In this document: positions 60,615 to 64,000 of the stretch, piece by piece | Numbering within the stretch: the first letter of the stretch is position 1 | How the letters are laid out: every line of letters begins with the position of its first letter | Assembly (NCBI RefSeq): GCF_000204195.1 | Contig: NZ_AFBG01000014.1 | Coordinates: 18,530-82,529 of the forward strand | Direction of reading: 5' to 3' | Source: Acidovorax radicis N35 | GTDB lineage: Bacteria; Pseudomonadota; Gammaproteobacteria; Burkholderiales; Burkholderiaceae_C | DNA: 64,000 bases | The notes under the pieces: model-generated | Databases searched by the model: none | Seen by the model: the letters and a program-made list of their open reading frames with translations, nothing else | What the model was told of the DNA's origin: nothing | Position numbers and translations under genes: made by a program

Positions 60615-62192
60615 TCAGGCGGCAGCCAGGCGGGGCACGTGCACGCCCGCCGCTGCGTGCTCGCCGGTTGACAGGCGGAACACCGACACCGCGTCCACCA
60701 GCTGCTGCGCCTGCCCCTTCAGGCTGTCGGCGGCCGCAGCGCTTTCTTCCACCAGGGCCGCATTCTGCTGGGTGGCCTGGTCCATCTGCATCACCGCCTC
60801 GCCCACTTGGGCCACGCCTGCACTCTGCTCGCTGCTGGCGGCGCTGATCTCGCCCACGATGTCCGTCACGCGGCGGATCGAGGCGACCACTTCGGTCATG
60901 GTGGCTCCGGCCTTGTCCACCAGCGCGGTGCCCAGTTCCACACGCTCCACACTGGCGTGTATCAGCGTCTTGATCTCCTTGGCCGCATCGGCGCTGCGTT
61001 GGGCCAGGCTGCGCACCTCGCTGGCCACCACGGCAAAGCCGCGCCCCTGTTCACCCGCCCGCGCGGCTTCGACGGCGGCGTTCAGCGCCAGGATGTTGGT
61101 CTGGAAAGCGATGCCGTCGATCACGCTGATGATGTCGGCGATCTTTTTGCTGCTGTCGTTGATGCCCTTCATGGTGGTCACCACCTCGGCCACCACATCG
61201 CCGCCCTGGACGGCCACGGTGGACGCGCTCACCGCCAGCTGGTTGGCCTGGCGCGCGTTTTCGGCGTTGGCCTGCACGGTGGAACTAAGCTCTTCCATCG
61301 ATGCCGAGGTTTCCTCCAGCGCGCTGGCCTGCTGCTCGGTGCGGGCCGAGAGGTCGTTGTTGCCCAGCGCGATTTCGGTGCTGGCGGCGGCCACGCTGTG
61401 GGCGTTGTTGCGCACGTTGCTCACCACGCGCGACAGGCTGATCTGCATGTCGTGCAGGGCGTTGAGCAGCAGGGCAATCTCGTCCTTGCCCGCCACATGC
61501 CGCGCCACCGTCAGGTCGCCCCCGGCCACGGCCTGCGACACACGCACCGCGTTGTCCAGCGGGTTCACCACCGTGCGGCTGAAGGCAATGGCCCCGGCAA
61601 TGCCCAGCGCGCACACCACCAGCATCACCACCAGGCTGATGGTGGTGGCGCGCTGTGCGGTGGCTGCTGCGCTTGCCGCCACTTCGCTGCTGGCCTTGGC
61701 GATCAGATCCCCAGCCTGGTCGATCAGCTGCGAAGGCTCGCGGTCCATGCCCGCCACGGCCTTGTCGCCCACCTGCGGGTCGTGGTCGGCGGCCTTGAAG
61801 GCTTCAAACCCCTTGCGGTAGGCCGCGCCCATGTTTTCATGGGCCTTGGCAAACTGCACCACACGCTCGCGGCCTTCACCCGGGGGCAGGGCGGCTGTCA
61901 GCTTCTGCGCATGGTCCTTGATGGACTTTTCCTGCTTTTCAAACGCAGCCCAGTAGCGCGTGAGCTGGGCCGGGTCCTTGCCGCGCAGCAGCACGTTTTT
62001 CCACTCCTGCACCTGCACCTTGAACTCGTTGAGCATGCTGGATGCCAATCGCTCATGTTCAAAGCTTTGGGCCACGGTGGTCTGGTAGGTGTCCAGCGCC
62101 TGGTTCAGGCGGCTGATGCCAAACAGCGCCGCTGCAAACAGCAAAAGCAGCGACACGGTAAAGGCCAGGGGGAGCTTGAGGCTGAGCTTCAT
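60615..62192 (-). CDS. Methyl-accepting chemotaxis protein with a four-helix-bundle sensor
   Basis: The 525-aa receptor has a transmembrane helix at about 7-27, a periplasmic helical sensor (about 35-190), a second transmembrane segment (about 195-215), HAMP and the signalling hairpin [19 protein letters not shown]. The ligand is unknown. The ATG at 62192 follows AGGAG. The C-terminus ends HVPRLAAA with no CheR pentapeptide. Its signalling domain is close in sequence to that of the receptor at 18701-20290, while the sensor domains are unrelated. Confidence 0.93.
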   Translation of the reverse strand: MKLSLKLPLAFTVSLLLLFAAALFGISRLNQALDTYQTTVAQSFEHERLASSMLNEFKVQVQEWKNVLLRGKDPAQLTRYWAAFEKQEKSIKDHAQKLTAALPPGEGRERVVQFAKAHENMGAAYRKGFEAFKAADHDPQVGDKAVAGMDREPSQLIDQAGDLIAKASSEVAASAAATAQRATTISLVVMLVVCALGIAGAIAFSRTVVNPLDNAVRVSQAVAGGDLTVARHVAGKDEIALLLNALHDMQISLSRVVSNVRNNAHSVAAASTEIALGNNDLSARTEQQASALEETSASMEELSSTVQANAENARQANQLAVSASTVAVQGGDVVAEVVTTMKGINDSSKKIADIISVIDGIAFQTNILALNAAVEAARAGEQGRGFAVVASEVRSLAQRSADAAKEIKTLIHASVERVELGTALVDKAGATMTEVVASIRRVTDIVGEISAASSEQSAGVAQVGEAVMQMDQATQQNAALVEESAAAADSLKGQAQQLVDAVSVFRLSTGEHAAAGVHVPRLAAA

Positions 62193-62437
62193 GGGGAACT
62201 CCTGTTGGGTCCACAAATCACCGCAGTCGCGGGCAAGTTCCGGTGGGCCCTGGCCTTGCCCTGCCATGCTTGGTGGCAGTGGTTCGGCTGCGCCCCCCGT
62301 CTCGGTCAACCGGCGCGCGCGGTGTGTCGTGCCGGAGAGATTCCCACTGCCATTATGGAGAGGGATGTAAATTTTTGTACATGAATTTTTCACCCATGGC
62401 CGAGGGCGTGGCGGTGCGGTGTTTGCACGTGGTCGGT
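62193..62437 (-). promoter_or_regulatory. Upstream region of the second chemoreceptor gene
   Basis: Together with the family-1 repeat and the terminator this forms the 407-bp gap 62193-62599. On the minus strand TGTACA, 18 bp and CATAAT (about 62354-62383) could form a sigma-70-type promoter for the chemoreceptor. No sigma-28 flagellar-type promoter was recognised, and no gene is supported. Confidence 0.35.
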
Positions 62438-62490
62438 ATCAAATTAATAGCAGCTACCGCTTGATGGATAAGCGCTGATGTCCAATTTGA
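62438..62490 (+). repeat. Dispersed repeat, family 1 (before the CoA-transferase terminator)
   Basis: AATAGCAGCTACCGCTTGAT and GGATAAGCGCTGATGTCC form the core. Confidence 0.7.
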
Positions 62491-62507
62491 TGCCGAACTG
62501 ATAAAAA

Positions 62508-62537
62508 AACGGCCTTGCCGAGTTGGGCAAGGCCGTT
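62508..62537 (-). terminator. Rho-independent terminator of the CoA-transferase gene
   Basis: AACGGCCTTGCC (62508-62519) and GGCAAGGCCGTT (62526-62537) pair perfectly around GAGTTG, and on the minus strand a run of seven Ts follows. It lies about 60 bp past the CoA-transferase stop. Confidence 0.88.
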
Positions 62538-62599
62538 CCGCTGTTGGTGCACAGCGTGGGTGGATTCTGAGTGGGCCTGCGCCCGTGTTGGCCCGGTGG

Positions 62600-63874
62600 C
62601 TACAAAACCCCGTTGGCCCGCAGCGCCGCAATGCGCGCTGCATCCAGCCCCAGCTCGCCCAGCACCTCGTCGGTGTGCTGGCCCAGCGCGGGGGGGGCGT
62701 TGCGCAGCACGGGCGGGTTGGCCGACAGGCGCAGCGGGCTGGCCACGCCGGTGATCTGCTGCACGCCGTCCTGGGCGGTGTCCCCCTCCGCCCAGCGCGG
62801 CAGTGCCACGGCCAGGCCGCGTGCCTTCACCTGTGCATCGTCAAACGCCTGGGCGATGGTGTTGATCGGGCCGCAGGGCACGGCCTTGTCTTCCAGAAGC
62901 GTGATCCAGTCGGCGGTGGTGCGTGTGCGCGTCACGGCTTCCATGGCAGGGATCAGGTCGGTGCGGTGTTTGACGCGCAGCGTGTTGGTGGCATAGCGCG
63001 CATCGGTGGCCCACTGGGGCTGGCCTGCGGCGGCGCAAAAGCGCTGGAACTGCCCGTCGTTGCCGATGGCCAGCAGCATGGCGCCGTCCTGCGTGGGGAA
63101 GTCCTGGTACGGCGCCAGGCTTGGGTGGCTGTTGCCCTGGCGTGTGGGCGCGGTGCCCGTGGCCAAAAAGCCGGCGGCCTGGTTGGCCAGGATGGCCATG
63201 CCCACGTCGAGCAGCGACATGTCGATGTGTTGGCCCAGGCCAGTGCCGCTGGTGGCGTTGTCGCGCACGTTCAGCGCGGCCACGATGGCGGTGCTGGCGT
63301 ACACGCCGGTGAACAGGTCGGTCAGCGCCACGCCCACGCGCAGCGGGCCGCCGCCGGGCTCGCCATCGGCCCGGCCGGTGATGCTCATCATCCCGGTCAT
63401 GGCCTGGATCATCAGGTCATAACCGGCGCGTTCGGCGTAGGGGCCGTCTTGCCCGAAGCCGGTGACGGAGCAGTAGATGAGGCGCGGGTTGAGCGCGCGC
63501 AGGCTCTCGTGGTCCAGCCCGTATTGCTGAAGGCCGCCCACCTTGAAGTTCTCCACCAGGATGTCGGCCTGCTGGGCCATCTGGCGGATGAGCTGTTGCC
63601 CCTCCGCCGTGGCCATGTCGATGGTCACCGAGCGCTTGTTGCGGTTGCAGGCCGTGAAATAGCTGGCCTGCGTGGTGTCGTTGCCCTCCGCGTCCTTCAA
63701 GAAGGGTGGCCCCCAGTGGCGCGTGTCATCGCCTGCGCCGGGGCGCTCCACCTTCACGACATCCGCGCCCAGGTCGGCCAGGATCTGCGTGCACCAGGGG
63801 CCGGCGAGCACGCGGGAGAGGTCGAGGACCTTGATGCCAACGAGGGCGCCTGGGGAGGAGGGGGATGTGGTCAT
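62600..63874 (-). CDS. CaiB/BaiF family (class III) CoA-transferase
   Basis: The 424-aa enzyme transfers CoA between carboxylic acids. It begins with the family pattern VLDLSRVLAGPWCTQILADL (18-37), has NRNKRSVTIDM and the catalytic Asp153 in AGYDLMIQAM, and ends normally. The substrates (for example succinyl-CoA with formate, oxalate or a dicarboxylate) cannot be fixed from sequence. It is a single-gene unit with its own terminator. Confidence 0.93.
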   Translation of the reverse strand: MTTSPSSPGALVGIKVLDLSRVLAGPWCTQILADLGADVVKVERPGAGDDTRHWGPPFLKDAEGNDTTQASYFTACNRNKRSVTIDMATAEGQQLIRQMAQQADILVENFKVGGLQQYGLDHESLRALNPRLIYCSVTGFGQDGPYAERAGYDLMIQAMTGMMSITGRADGEPGGGPLRVGVALTDLFTGVYASTAIVAALNVRDNATSGTGLGQHIDMSLLDVGMAILANQAAGFLATGTAPTRQGNSHPSLAPYQDFPTQDGAMLLAIGNDGQFQRFCAAAGQPQWATDARYATNTLRVKHRTDLIPAMEAVTRTRTTADWITLLEDKAVPCGPINTIAQAFDDAQVKARGLAVALPRWAEGDTAQDGVQQITGVASPLRLSANPPVLRNAPPALGQHTDEVLGELGLDAARIAALRANGVL

Positions 63875-63887
63875 GGGGCTGAATACT

Positions 63888-63950
63888 ATGAAATTGATAG
63901 CTGTTAGCGCTTGTCTATCAAGCGCTAGATGCCTAAAACACTTGAAATGT
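63888..63950 (+). repeat. Dispersed repeat, family 1 (upstream of the CoA-transferase gene)
   Basis: A well-preserved copy: TTGATAGCTGTTAGCGCTTG, loop and ATCAAGCGCTAGATGCC followed by ACACTTGAAA. Confidence 0.85.
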
Positions 63951-63974
63951 GCTTATGAAAGCCCCGTTTTAACT

Positions 63975-63997
63975 CCCTCTCCCCTCGCGGGAGAGGG
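63975..63997. repeat. Short palindromic hairpin at the window end
   Basis: CCCTCTCCC (63975-63983) pairs with GGGAGAGGG (63989-63997) around CTCGC. Such CCCTCTCCC/GGGAGAGGG hairpins are common between genes in many proteobacteria. The window ends here, so the context is incomplete. Confidence 0.5.
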
Positions 63998-64000
63998 TTG

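Noticed and set aside
60807..62384. A 525-codon + strand frame opposite the second chemoreceptor
   Set aside because: It is an antisense shadow of a well-supported chemoreceptor gene.
1..64000. tRNA or rRNA genes, prophage or integrase-linked island
   Set aside because: No tRNA cloverleaf, rRNA segment, integrase, transposase or phage structural gene was recognised on either strand by reading; a tRNA-scan could overturn this.

Overview
The window is chromosomal DNA of a high-GC betaproteobacterium, most probably of the family Comamonadaceae (Acidovorax-like). This is inferred from protein character (Bug-type binding protein, DUF3579 beside argD, rpsT divergent from murJ, an hda-HAD-pcnB-folK block) and from two families of short dispersed repeats that I associate with that family. 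No rRNA, tRNA, transposase, phage or CRISPR was seen. About 57 intact protein genes, two gene remnants and many short repeats are described.

Layout. 0-8 kb: a GNAT acetyltransferase, a TonB-dependent receptor followed by a frameshifted CusF-like gene, an HD-domain protein, and the arginine genes argD-argF with a duplicated scrap of the argF 3' end. 8-14 kb: rpsT, murJ, a SirB1-like protein, a chromosomal ParB-like protein, a CorA/ZntB transporter and polyphosphate kinase 2. 14-22.8 kb: a GAF/receiver pair, a first GlxA/DJ-1/isochorismatase module, an esterase, a chemoreceptor, an AI-2E-type permease and purM. 23-31.4 kb: a complete D-xylose operon (binding protein, permease, ATPase, ROK repressor, xylB, xylA and a Gfo/Idh dehydrogenase). 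31.8-35.7 kb: hda, a HAD phosphatase, pcnB and folK. 36-38 kb: a second isochorismatase/GlxA pair. 38-43 kb: an operon of a flavin/iron-sulfur reductase, a Cache-PAS sensor kinase, a LuxR-type regulator and a Bug binding protein. 43-50 kb: small hypothetical proteins, CheV, two LysR regulators and an NAD(P)-binding reductase. 50-57.7 kb: a sugar-acid operon (TRAP transporter, IlvD/Edd dehydratase, FAH-family enzyme) with a divergent LysR gene. 58-60.4 kb: an FMN riboswitch upstream of a lumazine synthase and an FMN reductase. 60.6-63.9 kb: a second chemoreceptor and a CaiB/BaiF CoA-transferase.

The most striking object is the FMN riboswitch at 58654-59084. Both halves of the aptamer are well preserved, but a 268-bp element with 25-bp perfect terminal inverted repeats sits in the apical loop of its variable stem. 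The inverted repeats would pair in the RNA and simply lengthen that stem, so the switch may still work. Inside the element are two nested hairpins; one carries an ATAGC/GCTAT core that also lies at the centre of two other long hairpin repeats in the window. Also notable: all 14 recognised copies of the two dispersed repeat families point the same way, and one copy is read in frame as part of argF.

Metabolically, the window combines xylose uptake and isomerisation with genes that could serve an oxidative pentose route (Gfo/Idh dehydrogenase, aldonate dehydratase, FAH-type dehydratase, TRAP importer). Substrates for the latter are inferred from family and context only.
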